Of a stretch of 26,259 nucleotides of DNA, positions 15,451 to 24,031 are shown piece by piece; positions within the stretch are counted from its first letter, which is position 1; every line of letters starts with the position of its first letter. A program made the translations under genes and the position numbers. Source of the DNA: CALXOD01 sp964402715 (GTDB lineage Bacteria; Verrucomicrobiota; Lentisphaeria; Victivallales; Victivallaceae); contig CAYODJ010000029.1 of the NCBI GenBank assembly GCA_964402715.1, positions 1 to 26,259 of the forward strand, written 5' to 3'. A model generated the notes under the pieces. The model was not told the DNA's origin. It worked only from the letters and a program-made list of their open reading frames with translations, and did not search any database.

Positions 15451-16848
15451 ATGGTTATGGATCAGGATGATGCGAAGAAAGTCAAGAAAATCTGGCGTGC
15501 GGGAACGCTAACCTACACCACGCCGGGCATAGTGATGCTGTTCGTCTGGCTGCTGGGCGGAGATTTCGCCTGGTCTCTGAAGGAGAGAACGGTGGGTCCG
15601 GTGGTGCTGCTGCTGGCGAAATCTTTCAAGTTGTCGGATTTCTGGATCAGCGTTCTGTGTGTCACCGTTCCCAGCCTCATCGGCATGTTCCTCGGCCCCG
15701 TCATAAGTTTCCGCTCCGATCGCCATCGCGGCAAGTACGGACGCCGTATTCCGTTCCTGCTGATGTATACTCCGGTGGTGGTCGGCGGACTGGTCGGGCT
15801 GGCGTTCACGCGTCAGCTCGGGGTATGGCTGCATGCCACATGGGGCAATGTAATCAATGAACGCATGGCCGACATCGTGGCTTTCACCATTTTTTTCCTC
15901 ATGCTCGACGTCGGCACGGCCCTGGTCAACGCGCTGTTCACCTCTCTTTCCAACGATGTCGTGCCGGTCGTGTTCATCGGCCGTTTTGTATCCATGTTCC
16001 GGGCCGTCAGTCTTGTCTGTGCGCTGATTTTCAACTTCGGACTGCTCCCTTATGCGGAGACACATACGTCATTGATATTCATCTCGCTGGCGGTTCTCTA
16101 CGGCGTCGGACTGTTTATGATGTGCGTAATGGTCAAGGAGGGCGAATATCCTCCAGTGCAGGGCGGCGAGGTGCGCAGAGGTGTGATAGAGAACATACGC
16201 ACTTATTTCCGTGAATGCTTTGCATTGCCGTATTACCGATATGTCATTCTGGCGCAATGCTTTTGTATGTTGTCGGTGCTGCCGATAAATACGTGGGGAA
16301 TGTTTTATGCGAAGGCGCTTGGGATCGAGCTGAAAGTTTACGGATGGATGCTGAGCGGGGGCTTTCTCGTGGCGATATTCGCCTCATATTATCTCGGCAA
16401 TCTGTCGGATCGATTCCATCCCGTCCGCACATCGCTGGTGGCGACGGCGGCATTGGGGTGTGTTCTGTTCTTCGGTGGATTTTGTGTTAACGGAAAGATA
16501 AGTTTCTGCATCGTCTACTCCACTCATCTTCTATTCATCATGTCGCTGAATTCTCTGATTGCTTCCTATGGTCAGCGTCTTTTTCCGCAGAGTCATTTCG
16601 CGCAGTTCGCGTCCGCGAACGGTTCGATTAGCGCCCTGCTGAACATGGCGATTGCCATGATATTGGGATGGGTGCTGGATAAAGTGCAGGACTGCTTCTA
16701 TCCGGATCAGCCCGGGGCGCACTATTATCTGCTCTTCGTAATCGGCGGAGTGTTCGCTTTCATCGGTGTGTTCCTGCTTTCGATCGTGCTGCGCTACTAT
16801 AAGTCCTACGGCGGCGATGCACATTATGAGGCGCCGATGATAAAGTAG
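15451..16848 (+). CDS. Major facilitator superfamily transporter, probably for a sugar
   Basis: About 465 residues with around 12 hydrophobic segments, first at AGTLTYTTPGIVMLFVWLL. Between segments 2 and 3 the loop SFRSDRHRGKYGRRIPFLL is the MFS signature in the form common to sugar:cation symporters; the second half has the matching NLSDRFHP loop. It is an inner-membrane secondary transporter, and the substrate is not determinable from sequence. The start is set at ATG 15451, with AGGGG 8 bases upstream; a second ATG at 15457 is equally served by AGGG, and the frame is open further upstream to 15352 without family-like sequence. It is a single-gene unit, preceded by a palindrome and followed by a hairpin at 16861-16883. 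Confidence 0.88.
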   Translation: MVMDQDDAKKVKKIWRAGTLTYTTPGIVMLFVWLLGGDFAWSLKERTVGPVVLLLAKSFKLSDFWISVLCVTVPSLIGMFLGPVISFRSDRHRGKYGRRIPFLLMYTPVVVGGLVGLAFTRQLGVWLHATWGNVINERMADIVAFTIFFLMLDVGTALVNALFTSLSNDVVPVVFIGRFVSMFRAVSLVCALIFNFGLLPYAETHTSLIFISLAVLYGVGLFMMCVMVKEGEYPPVQGGEVRRGVIENIRTYFRECFALPYYRYVILAQCFCMLSVLPINTWGMFYAKALGIELKVYGWMLSGGFLVAIFASYYLGNLSDRFHPVRTSLVATAALGCVLFFGGFCVNGKISFCIVYSTHLLFIMSLNSLIASYGQRLFPQSHFAQFASANGSISALLNMAIAMILGWVLDKVQDCFYPDQPGAHYYLLFVIGGVFAFIGVFLLSIVLRYYKSYGGDAHYEAPMIK

Positions 16849-17140
16849 TGCTCCATACGCCCGGAACGGCGGGCGGGTTCCGGTCGTCCGCGCTCGATCG
16901 GAGATCAGCGGAATTCCGATGTTCCGCAGGAGCGTGCTCCCGTTTCTGTTGCTGGATGCGGTTACGGTCCGGCGCGGTCATTCGGTCGCGGTGAGCTTTT
17001 TCAGAAAAGCCGGTTATGCGATCGCGTCCTTGCGGAGCACATTTCCGCTGAGATCTCTTCCGGCTCCTCTCTGCCGGACATTGTTCCGAGCCTGATGCAA
17101 TCAGGCGGGAAACGAATACTCGCCGAGTCGATTCCGATAC
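16849..17140. other. Gene-free stretch after the MFS gene
   Basis: A 7-bp perfect hairpin CCGGAAC/GTTCCGG with a 9-base loop (16861-16883) begins 12 bases after the MFS stop but lacks a T-tract, so it is at most a weak terminator. The segment 17073-17088 read on the minus strand resembles part of the dispersed repeat core (CGGAACAATGTCCGGC). No gene seen. Confidence 0.4.
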
Positions 17141-17169
17141 AAAAAAACTCCTGTGCCGCACAGGAGTTT
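17141..17169 (-). terminator. Rho-independent terminator of the dehydrogenase gene
   Basis: Minus-strand hairpin with an 11-bp perfect stem (AAACTCCTGTG and its complement; arms 17145-17155 and 17159-17169), a 3-base loop and a run of seven T at 17141-17147. It lies 19 bases after the stop codon of the dehydrogenase gene. Confidence 0.9.
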
Positions 17170-17187
17170 CTCGGAAATCGTGCGCTG

Positions 17188-18294
17188 TCAGTTATTGACG
17201 ACCGCGACCTTGATGCCTTTCATTTGTACGTTGGTTTCAAATGCTTCCTTGATTTGGACAAGCGGGAAGTGATGAGTGACAAATTTCTCGACCGGAAGAC
17301 CTATTGCTTTCGCTCTGCGCAGGAAGTCGAACGTCGTTGGATAATCCTGAGGAGTGTAAACCCACGATCCCACTGCGGTCACCTCTTTGTTGCATAGGTC
17401 GTAATGTGGGTTGATTGAGCAATTCCCCCCATCCAGGAAAAATCCGACTTCACAGAGTCCTCCGCCGCGTCTGATCATTTTCCAGACAAGCGCATGCGCT
17501 GCCGGCACTCCCGTGCACTGGAACGCGAATTCTGCCCCGAGTCCGTCGGTAGCAGACTTGATTTCCTGCAGCATTTCATTCGGATCCGAATATTTGGTGA
17601 AATTAAACGTGTGCGCTGCACCGATGGTCTTTGCGATTTCCAGGCGTTTGTCGTTCCCGTCGATGGCGACGATATGCTCAATGCCGAGCGTGCGTATCAC
17701 GGCCAGTACCATCAGCCCGATCGGGCCGCACCCCTGAACCAACACTGAAGTGTTAAATTTAATCAGGCCGGTTGTCTTGGCGCGTTCCACGGCGTGAACC
17801 GCGACAGCGGCCGGTTCCACCAGCATTCTCTGGTCAAGCGTCATGCCGGTTACGTTGAAGAAAGTGGAACCCTTGCGTATTACCATATGCGTGGCGAAAT
17901 AACCGTTCAGATGGATGTCGTCATCAGGGAAGAGTCCGTAAACGCCGCAGTTTTCGCAAAGATTGGTGCGGCCGGGAGTGTTCTTACACGAGCTGCAATG
18001 ATTGCAGGGGATGATGCAGGTCACAAGCTTGTCGCCAACGCCGACCGGATTTCCTGCGGAATCGGTTTTGATGTTTTTCCCGATTTTGATAATCTCTCCG
18101 GAACCCTCGTGACCCAACACCACCGGACACAAGCTGAAAGGATCACGCTTGTACTCATGGCCGTCGGTTCCGCATATGCCGCATCCATCGACCTTGATGA
18201 GGATTTGGTCGTCATCAATTTCGGGAAGCGGAAATTCTCGGAATTCGAATACGCCGGGCTTAACCAGATATGCAAGTGTGGCCTTTTCTGTCAT
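17188..18294 (-). CDS. Zinc-dependent alcohol/polyol dehydrogenase (MDR superfamily)
   Basis: A 368-residue medium-chain dehydrogenase. Catalytic zinc ligands are C41 (CGICGTD), H62-E63 (GHEGSG) and E160 (LVEPAAVAVHA). The structural-zinc lobe has C97, C100, C103 and C113 (CNHCSSC ... NLC), with the last spacing two residues longer than usual. The Rossmann motif is GCGPIG (188-193), and D212 in AIDGNDKR at the end of the second strand favours NAD+ over NADP+. The pattern is nearest to sorbitol/threonine/erythritol-type dehydrogenases; the substrate is uncertain. AAGGAGG with a 9-base gap makes the start at 18294 firm. It is a single-gene unit with its own promoter candidate and a strong terminator. 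Confidence 0.92.
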   Translation of the reverse strand: MTEKATLAYLVKPGVFEFREFPLPEIDDDQILIKVDGCGICGTDGHEYKRDPFSLCPVVLGHEGSGEIIKIGKNIKTDSAGNPVGVGDKLVTCIIPCNHCSSCKNTPGRTNLCENCGVYGLFPDDDIHLNGYFATHMVIRKGSTFFNVTGMTLDQRMLVEPAAVAVHAVERAKTTGLIKFNTSVLVQGCGPIGLMVLAVIRTLGIEHIVAIDGNDKRLEIAKTIGAAHTFNFTKYSDPNEMLQEIKSATDGLGAEFAFQCTGVPAAHALVWKMIRRGGGLCEVGFFLDGGNCSINPHYDLCNKEVTAVGSWVYTPQDYPTTFDFLRRAKAIGLPVEKFVTHHFPLVQIKEAFETNVQMKGIKVAVVNN

Positions 18295-18362
18295 TTTCGC
18301 GATCCTCCTTTCAAATTGTTGCAGGACGGGAATCTGTAAACATTATGATGTGCCTGCTGTCG

Positions 18363-18390
18363 AAAATACCACCGAGTCGATAAAAATCAA
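18363..18390 (-). promoter_or_regulatory. Candidate promoter of the dehydrogenase gene
   Basis: Minus-strand TTGATT (18385-18390), 16-base spacer, TATTTT (18363-18368), giving a leader of about 60 bases to the start codon at 18294. Confidence 0.4.
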
Positions 18391-18662
18391 GATTTCGCGG
18401 AACTGCGGCTTCATTATCGTCGTATCGACGTGAATTTTCCGTCATGATATCTTCTCCCTGCCGAGCGGCAGGGTGGTGTCGTATTCCGCCGTTATCGTCA
18501 GGATGCCTTGAATTTCACTGTGGGTAATATTTCGAAGACTGAGCATATTTTTGAGAAGAGGCGCTTGAAAGGCATGTTCTCGTCTTGTTGCGGGGTTGGT
18601 GCCTGTTGTTATGGAATCGAAATAGGCAGACCGCAGCCATCCCATAGGTGGAGCATCCGACC

Positions 18663-18748
18663 GTCTGAATGTCGGAGGAGTTCCGCGATTATGTGACAGC
18701 AACTGACCCGTCCCGCATGGGAGCAGATACGGAACAACATGTCCGCCG
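18663..18748 (+). repeat. Imperfect dispersed repeat, copy B
   Basis: Aligns with 3321-3408 (same orientation). The core TATGTGACAGCAA (18690-18702) is also found exactly, inverted, at 3133-3145. The core contains ATG directly followed by TGA, with GGAGGAG 10 or more bases upstream. Confidence 0.45.
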
Positions 18749-19154
18749 GGATCCCCGTCACCGGCCCAAACAGACTTAACGAGAGGGAAACGGAGAAGAA
18801 ATCATTCTCCAGGTGGCGGATTCGCAAGTTCAATATGGTGGCGGAAACGGGCGGATTCAGGAATTTATGACATAGCGGCGGAAACAGGATGTAAGGAATG
18901 CCATGGGGAATCCGGACTGTTGAAACAGACGGCACAAGGGATTCAAGTGTGTTTCAACCGGCTGTTCGGAAGACTTCGAATGAATCTCCAGTCCGCAGGC
19001 GGCCGACCTTGAAACGCAAAGCTCTGCAATGAGCGACATGACAGGCATCATGCAGAGAAGGCGGAAAAAACAACAATGGCTAATATGGCTAATACAGACG
19101 GTGAGACGCTCGGACGCTGCTGCGGTTTCCCCCGCATATGGATTGGTGCGCGAC

Positions 19155-19183
19155 TTGACGAAGCATGTCCGCGAATGTATCTT
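19155..19183 (+). promoter_or_regulatory. Candidate gltX promoter
   Basis: TTGACG (19155-19160), 17-base spacer, TATCTT (19178-19183). It would give a leader of about 180 bases. No better candidate is seen closer to the gene. Confidence 0.35.
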
Positions 19184-19370
19184 TGCAAAATGTCTGCGCG
19201 GCGTCAGGCGCAACGAGGTTGTGGCCGGCCGGCGACCGATCCTGCCCGAGACGTACATCGGAACGGCGGCGGAGTCGTCGGGCATCGGACGAGGCGACGA
19301 TGGCGAACGGCGAGCACCGAATCGGAAGCGGATGCCGCCATGTCTCTGGTAATCCGGAAAGAAAGAACAT

Positions 19371-20837
19371 ATGTCTCAGAAAACAGTCAGAACCAGATTT
19401 GCTCCGAGTCCGACAGGTTTCATGCATGTCGGCAATCTTCGCACTGCTCTTTTCTCGTTTCTGCTCGCGCGTTCGCGGGGAGGGAAGTTCATTCTCCGCA
19501 TAGAGGACACCGATCGGATCCGATACGTGAACGGCGCGGTGGACACGATCTTTAAAACGCTCGCGGCGGCGGGGATAACGCATGACGAGGGGCCGGACGT
19601 CGGAGGAGACTACGGGCCGTATGTTCAGAGCGAACGCAAATCGATTTATCTTCCCTACGCCGAGGAACTGGTGAGGAGGGGGGCGGCCTATTACTGCTTC
19701 TGCGACAAACAGGATGCAGCGTCCGATCCAGGCGATGCGTCTGCCGTTTCCGGCTATGACGGCCGCTGCAGGGATCTCGGCGCCGACGTCGTCGCCGCGA
19801 ATCTGGCGGAAGGCAGGCCGTATGTGATTCGGCAGAAAATCGACAGAAGCGGCGTTTCAATCTACCGCGATGCGGTTTTCGGCGAAATCACCATCGAGAA
19901 CAAGGTGCTCGACGATCAGATTCTGATCAAGCGTGACGGGATGCCGACCTACAACTTCGCCAACGTCATCGACGACCATGACATGGGGATCACCCATGTG
20001 GTGCGCGGCTGCGAGTATCTTTCCAGCACGCCGAAGTACAACCTTCTCTATCAGGCTTTCGGCTGGGAAATTCCGGAATATGTGCACCTGCCGCTCATCA
20101 TGGGGCGCGATGCGGAGGGCGGCGTTTCAAAGCTTTCGAAACGGCACGGATCCGTGAGTTTCGAGGGACTGGTCTCCGACGGGTATCTGCCGCAGGCAAT
20201 CGTTAATTACATAGCATTGCTAGGATGGTCGCCGAAGAACGATCGTGAAATCTTTTCTCTCGCCGAGCTTGAACAGTTTTTCAAGGTCGAGTGCCTCAAC
20301 AGGTCGCCTGCCGTTTTCGACTACGGCAAACTCACATGGATGAACTCCGAATATATAAAATCCCTTGATCCGGCGGAATTCGCTGATTTTGCGTTTCCGT
20401 TCGCGAAGCTTCAAGGAACGCGCCTCGGCGGAGAATGGCCACGCATTGCTCCGCTTCTGCAGCAGAGACTTGAAAAACTGACTGAAATTCCGGAGAAAAT
20501 CGCATTTCTGCTGGAACAGCCCGATTATTCCGCTGAGCTGTTCCGCAACAAAAAGAGCAAATCCACGCCGGAAACCGCTTTCGACGCACTGACGACGCTC
20601 ATCCCGAGGTTCGAGTCGCTTGACGCATGGGACGTCGAGTCTCTGAACGCGGTCATGGGCGGCTATGCCGACGAGCGTCAGGTGAAGATAGGTCAGCCGA
20701 TGTGGGCGGTGCGTGTCGGGGTGTCGGGATTGGCCGTGACCCCTGGAGGCCCGTCCGAAATCATGAGTGTTCTCGGCAGGGACGAATCGCTGTGCCGTCT
20801 TCGGCTGGCTCTGCGGAAGTTGTCAGCCGGCGCTTAG
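19371..20837 (+). CDS. gltX: Glutamyl-tRNA synthetase
   Basis: A 488-residue class I synthetase. HIGH is HVGN (residues 19-22, PSPTGFMHVGNLRTALF) and KMSKS is KLSKR (254-258, followed by HGS). The catalytic fold, the PTYNFANVIDDHDMGITHVVRG segment and a helical anticodon-binding C-terminus are all present at normal length. In the zinc-binding insert C109, C111 and C133 are kept (CFC ... YDGRC), but the fourth ligand position, usually histidine, is D135, so zinc may be bound differently or not at all. The start is supported by GGAAAG about 9 bases upstream. It converges on a tRNA-Glu gene 117 bases further on. Whether it also charges tRNA-Gln cannot be judged from this window. Confidence 0.95.
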   Translation: MSQKTVRTRFAPSPTGFMHVGNLRTALFSFLLARSRGGKFILRIEDTDRIRYVNGAVDTIFKTLAAAGITHDEGPDVGGDYGPYVQSERKSIYLPYAEELVRRGAAYYCFCDKQDAASDPGDASAVSGYDGRCRDLGADVVAANLAEGRPYVIRQKIDRSGVSIYRDAVFGEITIENKVLDDQILIKRDGMPTYNFANVIDDHDMGITHVVRGCEYLSSTPKYNLLYQAFGWEIPEYVHLPLIMGRDAEGGVSKLSKRHGSVSFEGLVSDGYLPQAIVNYIALLGWSPKNDREIFSLAELEQFFKVECLNRSPAVFDYGKLTWMNSEYIKSLDPAEFADFAFPFAKLQGTRLGGEWPRIAPLLQQRLEKLTEIPEKIAFLLEQPDYSAELFRNKKSKSTPETAFDALTTLIPRFESLDAWDVESLNAVMGGYADERQVKIGQPMWAVRVGVSGLAVTPGGPSEIMSVLGRDESLCRLRLALRKLSAGA

Positions 20838-20917
20838 ATGCGGTCATGCAGGAAAGACTCTGCCGTGAATGCCGGATGCACCAGGCTCCTGTCGCATGCA
20901 TGTTGAAAACGCCTGCG

Positions 20918-20946
20918 GTGACTGCGTTTCCCTGACTTACAGTCAC
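20918..20946. other. Inverted repeat between gltX and tRNA-Glu
   Basis: GTGACTG (20918-20924) and CAGTCAC (20940-20946), 7 bp with a 15-base loop, between the two convergent genes. There is no proper T-tract on either strand, so its role as a bidirectional terminator is only a possibility. Confidence 0.3.
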
Positions 20947-20953
20947 ATTGAAA

Positions 20954-21029
20954 TGGCATCTCCATCGGGATTCGAACCCGAGTTGCCGGGATGAGAACCC
21001 GGTGTCCTAGGCCACTAGACGATGGAGAC
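20954..21029 (-). tRNA. tRNA-Glu (anticodon CTC)
   Basis: A full cloverleaf of 76 bases on the minus strand: acceptor GTCTCCA/TGGAGAT, anticodon arm CCGGG-TTCTCAT-CCCGG with anticodon CTC (genomic 20993-20995) reading GAG, T arm TCGGG-TTCGAAT-CCCGA, discriminator G73 and an encoded CCA end (20954-20956). The first acceptor pair is G1-U72, a wobble instead of the usual G-C. The sequence from D arm to T arm is typical of bacterial tRNA-Glu. Confidence 0.95.
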
Positions 21030-21046
21030 AGCGGCATCGACCGCTT

Positions 21047-21074
21047 AATGTAGTCTGTTCAGTGAAAATGTCAA
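21047..21074 (-). promoter_or_regulatory. Promoter of tRNA-Glu
   Basis: Minus-strand TTGACA (perfect, 21069-21074), 16-base spacer, TACATT (21047-21052). Transcription would begin about 10 bases before the mature tRNA. Confidence 0.7.
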
Positions 21075-21275
21075 GTGCCTCCGCCGGAAGAAATCGCCTT
21101 TTGACGATGCTGGAGTGCAGGAAACAGCTGTCGGCAGTTTTCTTCTGCACGCGCCCGGCGCCGCCGGAAGTCCGGAGCGACGTGAACCATGTTTCGCGGC
21201 GACCGTCGGATTCGATTTCTTCCGGTGCCGAGTGCGGTCGGCGTCTCGTCGCTTTATCTCCGGATGCGTTGCTTT

Positions 21276-22730
21276 TCAGGCAAGTGACAGCGTGTGCGCC
21301 TGTTGCAGCGCGATCCGCAGAAATCGGTGGAACCGCTCTGCGGATGCGATGCGGACGCACTCCGAGGGCGAATGCGGATTTCTGATGTCCGGTCCGAACG
21401 ACAGCATTCTCAGTTCGGGACGCAGCGAGGCGAAGACCCCGCATTCGAGTCCGGCATGAATCGCCATGCGTCGGGGCGTCAGTCCGCAGGAACTGCGGTA
21501 AAGTTCGGCCAGCCGATCCGACCACGCCGATTTCTTCTGCGGTGTCCAGCCGGGGTATGAGTCAAGCGTACGGACCGATGCGCCGTTTTTGACGCATTCC
21601 GTCGCCGCCGCTCTGGCGGCGCGGTCGCGTTCGGTGTCGCTCAGACTGCGGAAAAGGCATCTGGCAATCACCTTGTCGGGCAGAGTACCGACCGTGGCCA
21701 GGTTGTTGCTGGTGACTGTTGTCCGCAGTTCGTCATCATATTCCAGTACCCCGTCCGGCAGCTGAAGCAGGGACGTGATGATGCGGCGCGCCGTGTCGCG
21801 TGTCCAGACCCGCCCCGGCGTGTCGGCCGGCGTCGCCTGCAGAATGAACCCAGGCGGGACATCGAACCGCTGCCGGATGCGCCGGGTGAATTCCGCGACA
21901 CGGTCGGTCACGGCGGCAAGTTCCTGCGCCGTAGCCGCCGCCGTCGCCGTCGCGTCACGGGGGATGGCGTTGTCCTGCGAACCGCCGGAGAATCCGCCGA
22001 TGCACCAGGACGGACTTTCCGACAGGAACTCCAGCAGAGTCCGCAGCGCGTTGCCCCTGCGCAATCCGATGTCCATGCCGGAATGTCCGCCTTTCATGCC
22101 GGCGACGGAAATGCGCACCCCCTGCATGCCGTCGGGGCAGGGTTCGGATTCGGTTCCGAATTCAATCTCCAATCGCACTCCGCCGGCGCATCCGACGCAG
22201 AAAACTCCTTCAGTCTCCGAATCGAGATTAAGCAGCACGTCGCAGTCCAGAAAATCGGGGGATGCATGACGCGCTCCGTTCATGCCGATCTCCTCCTCGA
22301 CCGTGGCCAGCATGGCCGTCGGACCGGCGGCCAGTCCATGGTCAAGCAGAAGCGACATCGCCGCCGCGATGCCGACGCCGTTGTCCGCTCCCAATGTCGT
22401 CTTCATGGCAGCGCTTCCGAGCCATCCGCCGCGGATCTCCGTGACGATACGCTCATGCAGAAAGTCAAACTGGAAACCGGCGGTGGACTGCGGCACCATG
22501 TCCAGATGACATTGCATCAGGACAAGCGGTTCTTTCTCCAGACCGGCTGCGGCAGGGCGATCGATGCGGAGGTTGCCGGCCGGGTCAATGCGCACACGCA
22601 GACCGGCGTCACGAGCGCACCGCGCCAGCATCCCCCGGAGCGCCTGCTCATGCCCGGACGGATGAGGGACACCGCATATGTCGTCAAACTGTCTCCAGAG
22701 CTCCGGTGCCGTCGATTTCAAGTCGTTCAT
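21276..22730 (-). CDS. pepD: Aminoacyl-histidine dipeptidase (peptidase M20C)
   Basis: A 484-residue cytosolic di-zinc peptidase that cleaves Xaa-His and other unblocked dipeptides. Metal and catalytic residues are in place: H75 and D77 (QCHLDMVP), D116 (LGADNGVG, bridging), E146-E147 (EEEIGMNGA), D170 (NLDSETEG) and the late histidine in MAIHAGLECG. The M20C-typical tail SFGPDIRNPHSPSECVRI is present, as is the inserted dimerisation domain (GMKGGHSGMDI). The start is set at ATG 22730; an in-frame GTG 36 bases earlier exists, and the ribosome binding site is weak for both. It lies upstream of tRNA-Glu on the same strand, but that tRNA has its own promoter. Confidence 0.93.
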   Translation of the reverse strand: MNDLKSTAPELWRQFDDICGVPHPSGHEQALRGMLARCARDAGLRVRIDPAGNLRIDRPAAAGLEKEPLVLMQCHLDMVPQSTAGFQFDFLHERIVTEIRGGWLGSAAMKTTLGADNGVGIAAAMSLLLDHGLAAGPTAMLATVEEEIGMNGARHASPDFLDCDVLLNLDSETEGVFCVGCAGGVRLEIEFGTESEPCPDGMQGVRISVAGMKGGHSGMDIGLRRGNALRTLLEFLSESPSWCIGGFSGGSQDNAIPRDATATAAATAQELAAVTDRVAEFTRRIRQRFDVPPGFILQATPADTPGRVWTRDTARRIITSLLQLPDGVLEYDDELRTTVTSNNLATVGTLPDKVIARCLFRSLSDTERDRAARAAATECVKNGASVRTLDSYPGWTPQKKSAWSDRLAELYRSSCGLTPRRMAIHAGLECGVFASLRPELRMLSFGPDIRNPHSPSECVRIASAERFHRFLRIALQQAHTLSLA

Positions 22731-22871
22731 TTTGCAGCCTGTGTTTTGATTTTCATGACGAAGCACAACAGATAATACAGCGTCGGCGATGAAAAGGCAA
22801 TGCGCATGACGCGCTATTTGTCAAGCGCAGGCGATGCGGCGGCGGAACGGGGGAGGGGTGTTCACATGAAA

Positions 22872-22905
22872 CGGGCGGCGACATCCTCGCAGATATCGCC
22901 GCCCG
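22872..22905 (-). terminator. Strong hairpin, terminator of the nitrilase-family gene
   Basis: A 14-bp stem (arms 22872-22885 and 22892-22905, one G-T wobble) with a 6-base loop, very GC-rich, followed on the minus strand by a short TTT. It lies about 95 bases after the stop codon at 23000 and before pepD. Confidence 0.6.
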
Positions 22906-22999
22906 TGCCGGCTGTGTTTTGAACGCCTGTCAAACCGCGACGGGCGCGGCGCTCCGGCCGCACTGCGGTCCGACGGAGACATCCGCCGCCGGACGGTTG

Positions 23000-24031
23000 C
23001 TATTTCTCCTCATACTTGTTACGGTTGTCGACGCTGCGTTTGTAGTAGTCATCCCATTTTTCGATATGGAATTCCTTGATGACATCCTCGCTAGTGACAT
23101 CGTCCATTTCGCTGGTCAACAGTACGGCACCGACATATCCCGGATCCGAAATCGTGATCCCGCGTCCGTATTTCTCCTTGGCCGCAAAAAGTCTGTCATA
23201 GTTTTCATCCAGGTGCACAACCTGAAAGTCCAGATTGATCGATGTCGTGACAAAGCTGTAATGGTTGGTGTTGTGCGCCACACGCTCGCCGATCGGATTG
23301 ATTATGTTGTTCTCCTGGCCGCAGATGGCTCCGATGAAGTAGCTGCGGCAGTGATACGCCCAGAATCCCTGCATCAGTCCGCCGTGATACTGCGATGAGA
23401 AAATGATGAGATCCGGACGCTGCGGTGCGACGCGCGCCAGCATCTCGTCGAAGTTCAGGTCAAAGCAGATCAGCATGGTCACTCTGCCGAAATCGGTCTG
23501 AAATACCGGTGCGTCCTTGCCCGGCACGATTTTCCATTTGTCATGCTCGCCGACCGTGGGGAAGTTCTTGTTGTAAATTCCGGCCACGTTCCCGCTGCGG
23601 TCGATGAGCTGAGTGGAGTTGCGCCATGTTCCGTCCGGCAGTTTACGTGCGGCCGAATAGGCGATGTAGCAGTGGTTGTCCCGGGCGACCTGCTTGAAGA
23701 AATCCAGCATCTTGTCTCCGCGGAACTCGTAATAGCTGAAGCGCTCCTCCATCGACATCTCGGGGAAACGATCGCACGCCTCCGGCAGGACAATCATATC
23801 AGGATGATCTGGGAGCACGCGCGAGAGCTCCAGTTTCCAGTGGTTCATCATCGTGTCGAGCGCTTCCTGGTTGCTGGCCGGCTTCACATGCCACAGCGCG
23901 GCCGCGCCGAGGGAGCTGACGACGATTCTTCTCCTCGGTTTCTTCGAGAAGCCTTGATCCAGCCGCTCGGACGCCTGCATCAGCATTCCGGAAATCAGCG
24001 CGAGAGCGAGAAAGGCGTACTTGATCTTCAT
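23000..24031 (-). CDS. Exported carbon-nitrogen hydrolase (nitrilase superfamily)
   Basis: A 343-residue protein with a signal peptide (MKIKYAFLALALISGMLMQAS) and the Glu-Lys-Cys catalytic triad of the nitrilase superfamily: E84 (VLPEACD), K155 (YNKNFPTVGE) and C189 (MLICFDLNFDE). Such enzymes hydrolyse amide or nitrile C-N bonds through a cysteine thioester. Most members are cytoplasmic, so the clear export signal is notable and suggests action on an extracytoplasmic amide. The substrate is not predictable. GAGGAAA lies about 5 bases before the ATG, fixing the start. It follows htrA on the same strand after 187 bases that contain a minigene and a hairpin. Confidence 0.88.
   Translation of the reverse strand: MKIKYAFLALALISGMLMQASERLDQGFSKKPRRRIVVSSLGAAALWHVKPASNQEALDTMMNHWKLELSRVLPDHPDMIVLPEACDRFPEMSMEERFSYYEFRGDKMLDFFKQVARDNHCYIAYSAARKLPDGTWRNSTQLIDRSGNVAGIYNKNFPTVGEHDKWKIVPGKDAPVFQTDFGRVTMLICFDLNFDEMLARVAPQRPDLIIFSSQYHGGLMQGFWAYHCRSYFIGAICGQENNIINPIGERVAHNTNHYSFVTTSINLDFQVVHLDENYDRLFAAKEKYGRGITISDPGYVGAVLLTSEMDDVTSEDVIKEFHIEKWDDYYKRSVDNRNKYEEK

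Larger units (their letters stand above)
18391..19370. other. Gene-free stretch between the dehydrogenase gene and gltX
   Basis: About 1 kb without a supported gene. It contains a perfect hairpin CCCTGCC-GAGC-GGCAGGG (18456-18473), the second copy of the dispersed repeat (18663-18748), and a candidate gltX promoter at 19155-19183. A frame around 18770-19011 gives a protein-like stretch (GCKECHGESGLLKQTAQ) but has no start codon with a ribosome binding site; I cannot tell a decayed gene from chance. Confidence 0.45.

Noticed and set aside
18770..19011. Frame reading GCKECHGESGLLKQTAQGIQVCFNRLFG
   Set aside because: It looks protein-like but has no start codon with a ribosome binding site and no recognised family; kept only as part of the gene-free stretch.
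18857..19583. Minus-strand frames of 142 and 164 codons upstream of and across the gltX start
   Set aside because: They overlap gltX or the repeat region and are R/S-rich with no motif or ribosome binding site.
22850..22920. GGGGAGGGG before an 18-codon ORF on the plus strand
   Set aside because: The ORF lies inside the GC-rich terminator hairpin of the opposite-strand nitrilase gene; composition explains it.
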